A stretch of DNA of 64,000 nt, taken from positions 299,501 through 363,500 of the forward strand of contig CAWZYM010000387.1 in the NCBI GenBank assembly GCA_963966185.1, read 5' to 3'. The notes below the pieces were generated by a model. It was not told where the DNA came from. It did no database searches and saw only the letters and a program-made list of their open reading frames with translations. The translations under genes were made by a program, and so were the position numbers. Positions 46,889 through 59,355 of this stretch are shown here, in pieces (within the stretch, counting starts at the first letter, position 1; each line of letters starts with the position of its first letter). Origin of the DNA: Rhabditoides inermis (Eukaryota; Nematoda; Chromadorea; Rhabditida; Rhabditidae).

Positions 46889-49201
46889 ATCTGCTCTCTC
46901 TAGAGTGTGAGACGCGCGCGCGAGCACTCTCTATATATATATATATATTATATATACTTTCGATCTTGAAAATGGACATGTGACCAAAGGGGACATCGCC
47001 CGCGCGCGTGTCGCGCCCTCTTTCGGCGGTCGCCGTCGCTCGCTCGAGGCAGCCACGTCCTCGCCTCTCTACCAGCACCTACTTCTATATCGAATCTCTA
47101 CGCCCTGAAAGTTTCACGTCTCTATCTTTTTTCGCGTTCTCGCAACGCCTCTCGCAAAGTGGCTCTTTTTTTCGCGCGACCCTGTTTTGCGCGCTCCCCA
47201 GCGCCTTTCACAGGCCGCGCAGCGAGACGGCGTTTGCGCCGGCGTGTAGAGCGCATTCGAATTAGTATTTGACGCGAGGCTTGGCACCATTCCGGCTACT
47301 TTCGACTCCTGAAACAAGGACCTGAAAATGGGAAAAATTCTCGATGCGCCCAGTTGTCTCAACTATTTTGCAATCGCACTCTAACCGTCTGCCGTGCTCT
47401 CTCGCCTACCCCGCCGCCGCAATCGAATAGAGGCGATTTCTCTCTCCGAGTCACTCTTCTGGCGCTCGCCGCGGACGTATCTTTGCGTTTCATGACATGA
47501 AATTTGACATGCACCTTCTACTCACATCATCTGACGTCTCCTCCAATTTTCAGCACGTTTCGCCGACTTTTGGCGACTTTACACAGTAAAGGAGGCAGAA
47601 TTGTCGTGTTTTCTCGACGAAATCAGATTCTCCGTGTCAGATTACCCCTATTCCAATAGAAACATTTTCAAATTTGACCTCTACACGCCGGCTGGCACGT
47701 CATCGCGGGGTACACGGCGCCGAGGTGAGACTATGGCGGCGGGCTTCAAACAGAGTGAGGCGGTCGCAGTGGGTCACAGGGTCAACCGATTGGAATGATC
47801 AATAGCTCTATCGATTCCTCTCGGCAATCCGAGTCTCCCTATCCACTTCTTGTTTCATAATTTTGAGTTTCAGTACTCAATTTGAAGGTCACAATTTCGT
47901 TCACTACAGTGATAAAGAAAGTGAGGTTAAAAGTCTTTGTAGTCATCCAATCTTTTCAAATAAAAAACTAAATGATTCCTCTTTCATATCTCGCGATTTT
48001 AGTTAGTAAAGCCGTCCGAATCTCACTTTCCTACTCATACCACATGAATTTCACTTTCACTACTGAATTTCGGTAGCAGCGCAAAAACAACGTTTATCTG
48101 CTCATATCTCGCGATTTTAGTTAGTAAAGATTGTATTTTGACGATGGAATCGAGTTCTTCGTGCCAGATTACATGTATTGGCGTCTTTACATTTTAAAAA
48201 TTCTCTTTAACAACCGTCTGGCACGTCGTCGCGGGGTGCACCGAGGAGCTCTCTTTTTCTCTCTTTCTCTTCACTGCGAACGTGGTGTCTTATCTTGGTA
48301 GTTCATAGTACGTTCATAGTCTCTCTCTCTCTTTCTCTCTCTCTCTCCCTGTCTCTCTCTCTCTCTATTCTTTTTTCTCTTTCCCTTGCCCGCCACAACA
48401 TTTACACTGTTTTTTCCCACTCCGACTATGAGACTACTGTAGCCACATGAAATGTATCTATCTGATCACAGTCAGTCTCTTGAGAGACCTTTTTTAAAGT
48501 TCGAAACGTACACAACAAACTGGTAGGGTTGATCTGTTTTGATTTCACCAACCCGGAATAAAAAGTAATTGTGTATATCGCGCAGCAGTCTCGCCCGCCC
48601 CTGGCAAGGCACCAGTCAGAGAGAGTCGACTGTTTATGACCGGCCCCTCCTCTCGCGCACCGGACCATGTGTCACTCTGCTCTTCCCTTTCACTCACACT
48701 GATTTTGCTTGTGTTCTCGCCTCGCCCCGCTGTTGCGCGTACTCGTACTGCTTCCAAAATTTCATTTGTTAGTGAACATCACTTTGAGTTGTTTCTTTCT
48801 CTGTCTCTCACAATCTGTCTCTACTCTCTGCTCTTTCAGTTTTCATGCTCGCTCTCCACTCGCTATTTTTTTTGTCTTGCAGTTGCGGGCGCCCCCCAAG
48901 TCCGCTCACTCATTTTTGTTTCGCAATACACTGGTCACACAGTCTCCTGCCACTCGGCTCCTCCCCCAATCACTCACTCACTCACTCACTCACTCACTCT
49001 GTTCTCGCCTCGCCTCGCGGTTTTGCGCGAGCTGTTTTCAACTTCTCTGTTCTACTTCAAACATTTTTATACCGTACTCCGAAGTCCGTACGGCTACAGT
49101 ACTCTCAATAAAACAATAATCCGTCTACCTAAAACTGTTCGCTCATTTTCGCATCACAACGCTTCTGTCGCACACTTTCTTCTCAGTGAGCATGTAGCTC
49201 T

Positions 49202-49236
<35 letters not shown>

Positions 49237-49647
49237 TTCTCTGCCTCTCACTCGTCTCTCTTTCTCAGAAAGAGAGACGCTCTTCAGTGCGAAGGTAGTG
49301 TCTTCTCTTCTTAGTTCATAGTTAGTTTATAGTTAGTTTCTCTCTCTCTCTCTCTCTCTTTCACCCCTCTCTGTAACTTTTTGACGCAGTGTTAACGCAT
49401 TTAACGCACTGACTTTGCGTTAACGCATTGAAAATGTGTGGGGGTGGATGTAACGCAAATTGATGCGTTGGAGTGCGAGAAAGTGCGTAGTTCATAGTAA
49501 ACGCGTTGACGCATTGAATATAGCGAGAAATTGCGTTGTTTCAGAAACAACTTTAAACGTTATGCAAATTTTTAGAATCCATTTTGTAGATATTACAATT
49601 CAATTAAAATCTCCAATAAACAAAACAAACACAACTTTAAATTGAAT

Positions 49648-51660
49648 TTTATTGATTAAAAAATTCAATCGATACAAACAAAATCAACAACGCAGAATCG
49701 CTAATCAATAACGCATAATCCTGCTTGAAAGAGGCGATGGTGTCACGCCGTCGAGTAGCGCTCCTGCTGATCTGCAACACCCATCACAGGACCCTCTTAT
49801 CCATACACTCAACTCTCTCTCTCTCTCTCTCTCTCTCTACCCACCAGTGTTCTTACTCTTCCTCCAGCACTTGTGCCACCTCGTCTTCGCTCATTGTCGA
49901 CAGCAACGGAAGCTCGCGCCTAAATAGTACGGGGAATCATCGGGATCCAAGAAAATCACGAACAAATAGTAGCACTACTAAGCGTTCTCACTTTTCCATG
50001 ACGTCCTCTCCGAAGAGGCAGATGAACTGGTTGAGGAAACACGGCTTCACTTGACCCGGTGGTCGTCCATCGGCAGCACGCGCCCGCAGCGACGACGCGC
50101 CAACTCCGCCAGCACCTAACACATAACCATAAAAACACATAGTTCCGCGGAACGGGTCGATGAGTGACGGTTTGCACAAGTACAAATAAAATACCTTAGG
50201 CTGTCCGGCAGACGCGACGATAATCCAGTACTTGTTACGCCGATGGACTCGAAGAGAGGGGAGCTCCTTGCAGGAGTCCTTGCCGGTAGGGACGGGTCTG
50301 TAAATGTAGAACTTGTCTCACATTAAAAAATCATTTTGTACAACGACATCTTGCAGGCGAATCAGTTTGAAAATTTCCAGGACACACATAATAAAACATG
50401 AGCAATGTGCAGACGAGAAGAGAAACACAGCACTGGCTGCAGTGTAGTGATCGTACCTGCGAGTAGTCGTCGTACATGTGTCCGGCGCGTGGCTGCAGGT
50501 GAATGCCGGCGGCCGGCATCACCTCGGGATTGCCGGGTGTGACAGTCCGAGTCGCCTCTTGCCGACAACGCACGTTCAGAGTCGGCACCTGAGTGTATTC
50601 GCGATAAACAATTATTTAATAACGATAATGGTACACGAAATATCCTAAATGTACACAAAGAAGCGTACCTTCACGAGGAAAACACGACTAGCGACGCCCA
50701 TATCGTTGTCCTCGAGACAGAATCGAACTGAATGACATCATTTACATTTAAATACAGTGATATACGTTTCCAAGCATGTACAACAATGAAAAAACTTGTA
50801 CTCACCTCATCGCTACGCTGTATTCAAAAAAATTCCGTCAGTTGATTCGCGCACGGCATCCTGCAACGGAGAAAGTGTTCGCAGAAAAACGCGATACGAA
50901 GTGATGCACGTGCCAACGAAAATTTCACAAACAAAGTAAAATACAACAAAGTAAAATACTAACAAAACAGTGAGATGAGCGGAACTTCGGGCGGGCGGCG
51001 CTGCTGTGAATGAGTTTTTTTTCTGCTACGCTGAGTGTTGACGAACAGTCGGTAACCGTAATAAAATGTGCGTATCGTATTTTTTTCGCAACGTCGTGAA
51101 TAGACCGCAGTGTTTCGTACATTTTACATTTTAGATTACATTTGAGTACATTTTAGACGATCGTACATTTTGTTTAAGCGGCAAAATGAATTGAACACGC
51201 TATGGTCCGGAGTTTACGTTTCAAACAACAAAAACACGCAAAACAACAAATGGGAAAACAGTAATCAACAACAGCAATCAATAAGATATCACAACGATGT
51301 GGTGTGATATATTAGAATCTTTCATTTGAAAAGCAGACAGGCAGCTCGCCACTCTTTTTTCGTCAAGCTCACTCACCGGTCGCGCGCAAGCAGCGCAATT
51401 TGGAACATAAGAAATCAATCCTTGATCGATGTGGTTATCCTACATGATCCAAATCTCATAAATTGTTTGCCACTGTGTATACAATATGCTTGCGCACGGT
51501 TTGTGCTCCTGGAGAATTGGAGAGGACTTTACACGACAACGAAACAATTTTTTATACTAAATAAGTTCGATGTAAAATGAAATAGGATCGATCATGAAAA
51601 TCAGAAATTCGGACTTACTTCGTGATGAGGTACAAACTTGGCACGATTTGCCAAAAGGCG
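49648..51660 (-). pseudogene. 3' part of an unidentified multi-exon gene, decayed, copy 3
   Basis: Same segments at about 51660-51619, 51508-51377, 50860-50806, 50727-50669, 50588-50457, 50311-50195, 50115-49992 and 49919-49853, with AATAAA at 49653-49648. It carries the same lesions as the other copies. Confidence 0.6.
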
Positions 51661-52332
51661 GGAGAGAGAAGGGGAGAGAGAAGAGGGGAGAGAGGGGGAG
51701 AGAGAGGGGGGAGAGAGAGGGGGAGAGAGAGGGGGGAGAGAGAGGAAGGGGAGGGAGAGGGGGAAAGGGAGGAGGGGAGAGAAAGAGGGAGAGAGGGAGA
51801 GGAGAGAGAGGGGGAGAGATGGGGAGAGAGAAAAAGAGAGAAAGGAGGAGAGAGGGGGGAGAGGGGGGCGAGAGAGAGGAAGGGGAGAGAGAGGGGGGAG
51901 AGGGGGGAAGAAGGGGAGAGAGGGAGGAGAGAGGGGGGAGAGGGGGGCGAGAGAGAGAGGAAGGGGAGAGAGAGGGGGGAGAGGGGGGAAGAAGGGGAGA
52001 GAGGGAGGAGAGAGAGGGGGGGAGAAAGGAGAAGAGATGGGGAGAGAGAAAGAGAGAAAGAAGGAGAGATACGGGGGAGAGAGGGGAGAGAGAGGAAGGA
52101 GAGAGAGAGAGAGAGGGAGAGAGAGAGGGAGGGGAGAGAGGGGGGAGAGAGAGGGGGAGAGATGGCGAGAGAGAAAAAGAGAGAAATAGGAGAGAGGGAG
52201 GGGAGAGAGAGGGGGAGAGAGAGAGGGAGAGAGAGAATGGGGGAGAGGGGGAGAGAGAATGAGGGAGAGGGGGGAGAGAGGGGGGAGAGAGGGGAAGAAG
52301 GGGGCAGAGAGGGGAGAGAGAGAGGGAGAGAT
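51660..52332. repeat. GA-rich minisatellite, copy 3
   Basis: Same length and order of variants as copies 1 and 2 by eye. Confidence 0.9.
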
Positions 52333-52874
52333 AACTTTTGTAGGCGTAGTTTTGTGAGGCATCAGCTGTTTATTTCATTGCGCAATTTTTTTCCATGAAC
52401 ATGCGAGATGATCAAAAATATAACTTTGGTATAACTTTTTTCGATTTTTTTTTACCTTTTTGTAAAAAACTTTTTTGATTTATAACTGATAGCGGTTAAA
52501 AATACTACAAAATGTGTCGTTTGAATTATAATTTTAAATCTCCTATTTCCGTTGACACAAGCGCTCGCATTCGTAACGCACTTTCTCGCACTCCAACGCA
52601 ACACGGGGTGCGTGATAGTTGCGTAAAAAATGCGTTGTTTGAAATTTGCGTTGACACAATCACTCGCATGCCTAACGCATTTTCTCGCATTCTAACGCAA
52701 AATGGGGTGCGTCAAAATTGCGTAAACGGTGCGTAGTTCAAAATTTGCGTTAACACTGCGTCATTAATTACCAGAGCTCTTTCTCCTGCGTGCACCCTCA
52801 TTACTCCCTCGTTTTGCGTTTGCCTCCGACACCTCTCCCTCATCCTCGAAAAAGGTCCGTCTTAGTCAGTAGCT

Positions 52875-54747
52875 AGTCTGCTCTCTACTAGAGTGCGCGC
52901 CAGCACTCTATATATACTTTCGATCTTGAAATGGGACATGTGATCAAAGGGGACATCGTCCGCGCGCGCGTCGCGCCCTCTTTCGGCGGTCGCTGTCGCT
53001 CGCTCCAGGCAGCCACGTCTTCGCCCCTTCACCAGCACCTACTTCTATATCGAATCTCTACGTCCTGAAAGTTTCACGTCTCTATCTCTTTTCTCGTTCT
53101 CGCAAAGCCTCTCGCAAAATGGCTTCTTTTTTCGCGCGACCGCGTTTTGCGCGCTCCCCAGCACCTTTCACAGGCCGCGCAGCGAGACGGCGTTTGCGCT
53201 GGCGTGTAGAGCGCATTTGAATTAGTATTGGACGCGAGGGTTGGCACCATTCCGGCTACTTTTGACTCCTGAAACAAGGACCTGAAAATGGGAAAAATTC
53301 TCGATGCGCCCAGTTGTCTCAACTATTTTGCAATCGCACTCTAACCGTCTGCCGTGCTCTCTCGCCTACCCCGCCGCGATTGAATAGAGGCGATTTCTCT
53401 CTCCGAGTCACTCTTCTGGCGCTCGCCGCGGGCGTATCTTTGCGTTTCATGACATGAAATTTGACATGCACCTTCTACTCACGTCATCTGACGTCTCCTC
53501 CAATTTTCAGCGCATTTCGCCGACATTTGGCGACTTTACGCAGTAAAGGAGGCAGAATTGTCGTGTTTTCTCGACGGAATCAGATTCTCCGTGTCAGATT
53601 ACCCCTATTCCAATAGAAACATTTTCAAATTTGACCTCTACACGCCGGCTGGCACGCCATCGCGGGGTACACGGCGCCGAGGTGAGACTATGGCGGCGGG
53701 CTTCAAACAGAGTGAGGCGGTCGCAGTGGGTCACAGGGTCAACCGATTGGGGTGATCAATAGCTCTATCGATTCCTCTCGGCAATCCGAGTCTCCCTATC
53801 CACTTCTTGTATCCTTATTTTGAGTTTCAGTACTCAATTTGAAGGTCACAATTTCGTTCACTACAGTGATGTATCTATCTGATCACAGTCAGTCTCTTGT
53901 GAGACTTTTTTTAAAGTTCGAAACGTACACAACAAACTGGTAGGGTTGATCTGTTTTGATTTCACGAACCCGGAATAAAAAGTAATTGTGTATATCGCGC
54001 AGCAGTCTCGCCCGCCCCTGGCAAGGCACCAGTCAGAGAGAGTCGACTGTTTATGACCGGCCCCTCCTCTCGCGCACCGGACCATGTGCCACTCTGCTCT
54101 TCCCTTTCACTCTCATTGATTGTGCTTGCGTTCTCGCCTCGCCTCGCTGTTGCGCGTACTCGTACTGTTTCCAAAACATCATTTGTTAGTGAACATCACT
54201 TTGAGTTGTTTCTTTCTCTGTCTCTCACAGTCTGTCTCTACTCTCTGCTCTTTCAGTTTTCTTTCTCGCTCTCCAATCGGTATTTTTTTTGTCTTGCAGT
54301 TGCGGGCGCGCCCCAAGTCCGCTCACTCATTTTTGTTTCGCAATACACTGGTCACACAGTCTCCTGGCTTTTTTTTTCTTGCAGTTGCAGGCGCGCCCCA
54401 AGTCCGCTGGCTCACTTTTGTTTCGCAACACTCCGGTCACACAGTCTCCTGCCACTCGGCTCCTCCCCCACTCACTCACTCACTCTGTTCTCGCCTCGCC
54501 TCGCGGTTTTGCGCGAGCTGTTTTCAACTTCTCTGTTCTACTTCAAACATTTTTATACCGTACTCCAAAGTCCGTACGGTTACAGTACTCTCAATAAAAC
54601 AATAATCCGTCTACCTAAAACTGTTCGCTCATTTTCGCATCACAACTCTTTCTCTGCCTCTCACTCATCTCTCTTTCTCAGAAAGAGAGACGCTCTTCAG
54701 TGCGAAGGTAGTGTCTTCTCTTCTTAGTTCATAGTTAGTTGATAGTT

Positions 54748-54813
<66 letters not shown>

Positions 54814-54909
54814 ACCCCTCTTTCTCCTGCGTGCACCCTCATTACTCCCTCGTTTTGCCTCCGACACCTCTCCCTCATCATCGAAAAAGGTCCGTCTTAG
54901 TCAGTAGCT
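52875..54909 (+). repeat. Array unit U18 (copy of U11)
   Basis: Unit of 2,035 bp with the same mosaic structure as U11: U21-like 5' part, U6-like from about 53511. AATAAA is at 54593-54598. Unlike U14 it has no single-base gaps, so the shared 5' part itself is intact. Confidence 0.86.
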
Positions 54910-55948
54910 ATCTGCTCTCTCTAGAGTGTGAGACGCGCGCGCGCGAGCACTCTATATATACTTTCGATCTTGAAAGTGGACATGTGACCAAAGGGGACAT
55001 CGTCCGCGCGCGCGTCGCGCCCTCTTTCGGCGGTCGCCGTCGCTCGCTCCAGGCAGCCACGTCTTCGACCCTCTACCAGCACCTACTTCTATGTTATATC
55101 TCTGATCCCTGAAAGTTTCAAATCTCTGTCTCTTTTCGTTTTCTCGCAACGCCTCTCGCAAGATGGCTTCTTTTTTCGCGCGACCGCGTTTTGCGCGCTC
55201 TCCAGCACCTTTCACAGGCCGCGCAGCGAGACGGCGTTTGCGCTGGCGTGTAGAGCGCATTTGAATTAGTATTTGACGCGAGGGTTGGCACCATTCCGGC
55301 TACTTTTGACTCCTGAAACAAGGACCTGAAAATGGGAAAAATTCTCGATGCGCCCAGTTGTCTCAACTATTTTGCAATCGCACTCTAACCGTCTGCCGTG
55401 CTCTCTCGCCTACCCCGCCGCCGCGATTGAATAGAGGCGATTTCTCTCTCCGAGTCACTCTTCTGGCGCTCGCCGCGGGCGTATCTTTGCATTTCATGAC
55501 ACACAAATTGACATGGACCTTCTTCTCACGTCATCTCACGTCTCCTCAAAGTTTCAGCACGTTTCGCCGACTTTTGGCGACTTTACATAGTGAAGATGAG
55601 CGAAATGTCAGGATTTTATTGCGGAATCGGATTCGCCGTGTCAAAATACCCCTACTCGAATAGAGACATTTTCAAATTTGACCTCTACACGCCGGCTGGC
55701 ACGTCATCGCGGGGTACACGGCGCCGAGGTGAGGCGACTGTCGCGGGCTTCAAACAGAGTGAGGCGGTCGTACTGGGTCACGGGGTCAACCGATCTGGGC
55801 GATCAATAGCTCTATCGATTCCTCTCAGCAGTCCGAGTCTCCCTATCCAAGTCACGTTTCATAATTTTGAGTTTCAGGATTGCAATATCCACTCTCAGCC
55901 AAACAGCGCTGGCTCACGCGGCTATTACTCACTCTCTCATTTCTTCCT

Positions 55949-55989
<41 letters not shown>

Positions 55990-56504
55990 CATGTTCTCTC
56001 TCCCTATGTCACGCCACCTCATTCTTTATTCCTTTGCCCTGTATCTTTCTCCGGTTTCTTTTTTGCCTACCGTACGCCGTACCCCATAGTCCGTGAGGCT
56101 ACAGTACTATGCATCAAACAGCGCCGGTCGCACACGGCTCTCACTCCCTCTCTTTTCTCTCTCCCTCTCCTTTATCCGGATGCATTTGCACTTTCTCTGT
56201 CCTCCATTCCCTGAATGTTATTTGTCTACCGTCCTTCAATTGCGGGCGCGCCACAAGTTCGCTCGCTCACTTTTGTTTCGCAACACTCCGGTCACACAGT
56301 CTTCTGCCACTCGGCTCTTCCCCCAATCACTCACTCACTTACTCATTCTGTTCTCGCCTCGCCTCGCTGTTTTGCGCAAGCTGTTTACAACATTTCCGTT
56401 CTCAGTGAATATGAGTTCAAGATTGATCTCTCTGTCTCTTGCTCTTTTTGTGCTCTCTCTTCTTACCGTGCTCACTCTATTCTCTGTTAGTCTCTTTCTC
56501 TCTT

Positions 56505-56571
<67 letters not shown>

Positions 56572-56702
56572 ATTTTTTTTCCTGCGTGCAACCTTATTTT
56601 CCCTCACCATAGTTAGTGCATAGTTAGTCTCTCTTTCTCTTTTTTCTCTCTCTATCTCAGATTTTCTTAGTTCATAGGTAGTTGATAGTTTCTCTCTCTT
56701 TC

Positions 56703-56746
<44 letters not shown>

Positions 56747-56840
56747 CCCTCTTTCTCCTGCGTGCACCCTCATTACTCCCTCGTTTTGCCTCCGACACCT
56801 CTCTCTCATCCTCGAAAAAGGTCCGTCTTAGTCAGTAGCT
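54910..56840 (+). repeat. Array unit U19 (diverged member)
   Basis: Unit of 1,931 bp and the most diverged of the set. The hairpin has an extra CG in its loop. The exon-like stretch differs at many positions (about ten residues) but keeps its length and frame and gains ATG codons at 55596 and 55605. The 3' part resembles U0. Several differences near 55490-55570 (atgacacacaaattgac, then ctcaaagtttcag) are unique or shared only with U20 and U21. Confidence 0.83.
55596..56096 (+). CDS. Hypothetical ORF in the diverged unit U19
   Basis: ATG 55596 opens a frame of about 166 codons beginning MSEMSGFYCG. It runs through the exon-like stretch and its donor site into CT-rich sequence. Against other units I count about ten residue changes and three silent ones over the first 30 codons, with no length change in the aligned part. 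That ratio gives no sign of purifying selection. The Ser/Leu-rich C-terminal half is a simple-repeat translation and probably meaningless. Confidence 0.15.
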
Positions 56841-56844
56841 ATCT

Positions 56845-56883
56845 GCGCCTGTAGTGCGAGGTGAGGCGCGAGCGCGTATATAT
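56845..56883 (+). promoter_or_regulatory. Inverted repeat plus TATA-like box (U20)
   Basis: Perfect 6-bp arms GCGCCT and AGGCGC around a 13-base loop, then cgagcgcg and TATATATGG. This is the best-paired member of the type II class. The sequence between TATA and the conserved 5' block (tttcgttggcaaagg) is unique to this unit. Confidence 0.45.
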
Positions 56884-58383
56884 GGTTTCGTTGGCAAAGG
56901 GGACATGTGACCAAAGGGGACATCGTCCGCGCGCGCGTCGCGCCCTCTTTCGGCGGTCGCCGTCGCTCGCTCGACGCAGCCACGTCCTCGCCCCTCTACC
57001 AGCACCTACTTCTATATCGAATCTCTACGCCCTGAAAGTTTCACGTCTCTATCTCTTTTCGCATTCTCGCAACGCCTCTCGCAAGATGGCTTCTTTTTTC
57101 GCGCGACCGCGTTTTGCGCGCTCTCCAGCACCTTTCACAGGCCGCGCAGCGAGACGGCGTTTGCGCTGGCGTGTAGAGCGCATTTGAATTAGTATTTGAC
57201 GCGAGGCTTGGCACCATTCCGGCTACTTTCGACTCCTGAAACAAGGACCTCAAAATGGGAAAAATTCTCGATGCGCCCAGTTGTCTCGACTATTTCGCAA
57301 TCGCACTCTAACCGTCTGCCGTGCTCTCTCGCCTACCCCGCCGCAATGGAATAGAGGCGATTTCTCTCTCTGAGTCACTCTTCTGGCGCTCGCCGCGGGC
57401 GTATCTTTGCATTCCATGACACACAAATTGACGTGAGCCTTCTATTCACGTCATCTGACGTCCTCTCCAATTTTCATCACGTTTTGCCGACTTTTGGCGA
57501 CTTTACGCAGTAAAGGAGGCGGAATTGTCGTGTTTTCTCGACGGAATCAGATTCTCCGTGTCAGATTACCCCTATTCCAATAGAAACATTTTCAAATTTG
57601 ACCTCTACACGCCGGCTGGCACGTCATCGCGGGGTACACGGCGCCGAGGTGAGACTATGGCGGCGGGCTTCAACCAGAGTGAGGCGGTCGCAGTGGGTCA
57701 CAGGGTCAACCGATTGGAATGATCAATAGCTCTATCGATTCCTCTCGACAATCCGAGTCTCCCTATCCACTTTTTGTTTCATAATTTTGAGTTTCAGTAC
57801 TCAATTTGAGGGTAACAGTTTCGTTCACTACAGTGATAAAGAAAGTGAGGTTAAAAGTCTTTGTAGTCATCCAATCTTTTCAAATAAAAAATTAAATGAT
57901 TCCTCTCGGCCGTCCGGATCTCACTTTCCTACTCATACCATATGAAATTCACTTTCAGTACTGAAAGTCTCTCTCTCTTTCTCACCATACCCCATAGTCC
58001 GTGAGGCTACTGTACTATGCATCAAACAGCGCCGGTCGCACACGGCTCTCACTCACTCTCTTTTCTCTCTTCCTCTCCTTTTTTCGGACTCATATGCACT
58101 CTCTCTGTCCTCCATTCCCTGAATGTTATTTCTCTACCGTCCTTCAATTGCGGGCACGCCACAAGTCCGCTCGCTCATTTTTGTTTCGCAATACACCGGT
58201 CACGCAGTCTCCTGCTTTTCGGCTCCTTCCCCAATCATTCACTCACTCTGTTCTCGCCTCGCCTCGCTGTCTGTTTCCAACATTTCGGTTCTTAGTGAAT
58301 ATGAATTCAAGAATGATCTCTCTGTCTCTCTGCTCTCTCTGTGCTCTCTATTCATACCGTGCTCACTCTATTCTCTGTTAGTC

Positions 58384-58414
<31 letters not shown>

Positions 58415-58683
58415 ATTTTTTACCTGCGTCGCTGTTTTGCGCAAGCTGTTTCCAACATTTCTCAGTGAATATGAGTTCGAGATTGATCTCTCTGTCTCTT
58501 TCTCTCTCTATTTTTTACCTGCGTCGCTGTTTTGCGCAAGCTGTTTCCAACATTTCTCAGTGAATATGAGTTCGAGATTGATCTCTCTGTCTCTTGCTCT
58601 CTCTTCTTACCGCGCTCACTGCTCACTCTACTTACTCTATTCTCTCTCATATCTATCTGTTTCGTTATTAGCGCGTTGGGCCC

Positions 58684-58743
<60 letters not shown>

Positions 58744-58832
58744 ATATATATATCTCTCTCTCTTTCTTTTTTTTTCTTTCTTTCTCTCTCAGTACTCTGT
58801 ATCAAACAGCGCTCAGCAAAACATATCATTTT

Positions 58833-58911
58833 AGTGCATAGTTAGTCTCTCTTTCTCTTTTCTCTCTCTCTCTCTCTATCTCAGATCTTCTTAGTCCATA
58901 GGTAGTTGATA

Positions 58912-58948
<37 letters not shown>

Positions 58949-59171
58949 CTCTTTCTCCTGCGTGCACCCTTATTTTCCCTCACCATAGTTAGTGCATAGT
59001 TAGTCTTTCTTTCTCTTTTTTTTTCTCTCTCTCTCTCTCTATCTCAGATCTTCTTAGTTCATAGGTAGTTGATAGTTTCTCTCTCTCTCTCTCTTTCACC
59101 CCTCTTTCTCCTGCGTGCACCCTCATTTTCCCTCACCATAGTTAGTGCATAGTTAGTCTCTCTTTCTCTTT

Positions 59172-59202
<31 letters not shown>

Positions 59203-59290
59203 ATCTCAGATCTTCTTAGTTCATAGGTAGTTGATAGTTTCTCTCTCTCTCTCTCTTTCACCCCTCTTTCTTCTGCGTGCACCCTCATTA
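58833..59290. repeat. CT-embedded VNTR, three repeats (U20)
   Basis: About 150-bp modules: tagtgcatagttagt, CT tract, atctcagatcttcttag, aggtagttgatag, CT tract, then cacccctctttctcctgcgtgcaccc. They start near 58833, 58991 and 59141. The last module merges into the unit's terminal block. Unit subtypes have 0 (U4-U6), 1 (U0, U19), 2 (U1, U2) or 3 (U20, U21) copies of the module. Confidence 0.8.
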
Positions 59291-59355
59291 CTCCCTCGTT
59301 TTGCCTCCGACACCTCTCCCTCATCCTCGAAAAAGGTCCGTCTTAGTCAGTAGCT

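Larger units (their letters stand above)
49369..52776. mobile_element. TIR element, copy 3 (U17)
   Basis: Third copy, same insertion point, shifted 40,474-40,476 bp from copy 1. It shares the longer CT tract with copy 2. The unit sequence to its right is the same as in the other copies up to cagtagct. Confidence 0.72.
42319..52874. repeat. Higher-order block A, copy 3 (U15-U16-U17)
   Basis: Length 10,556 bp, shifted 22.27 kb from copy 2. It is followed by a U11-type unit where copies 1 and 2 are followed by a U4-type unit. Confidence 0.85.
46889..52874 (+). repeat. Array unit U17 (copy of U3/U9, with TIR element)
   Basis: Unit of 5,986 bp, the same length as U9, with the insertion at about 49369-52776. 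Downstream it continues into a U11-type promoter-like region instead of a U4-type one. The junction falls at the cagtagct boundary. Confidence 0.88.
56841..59355 (+). repeat. Array unit U20
   Basis: Unit of 2,515 bp with a third variant of the promoter-like region (perfect GCGCCT/AGGCGC arms, TATATAT at 56877-56883). It has gacacacaaattgacg before the exon and aaccag for aaacag after the donor. A tandem duplication of about 93 bp lies near 58426-58611, and three tagtgcatagttagt modules occur in the CT region. Confidence 0.86.
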
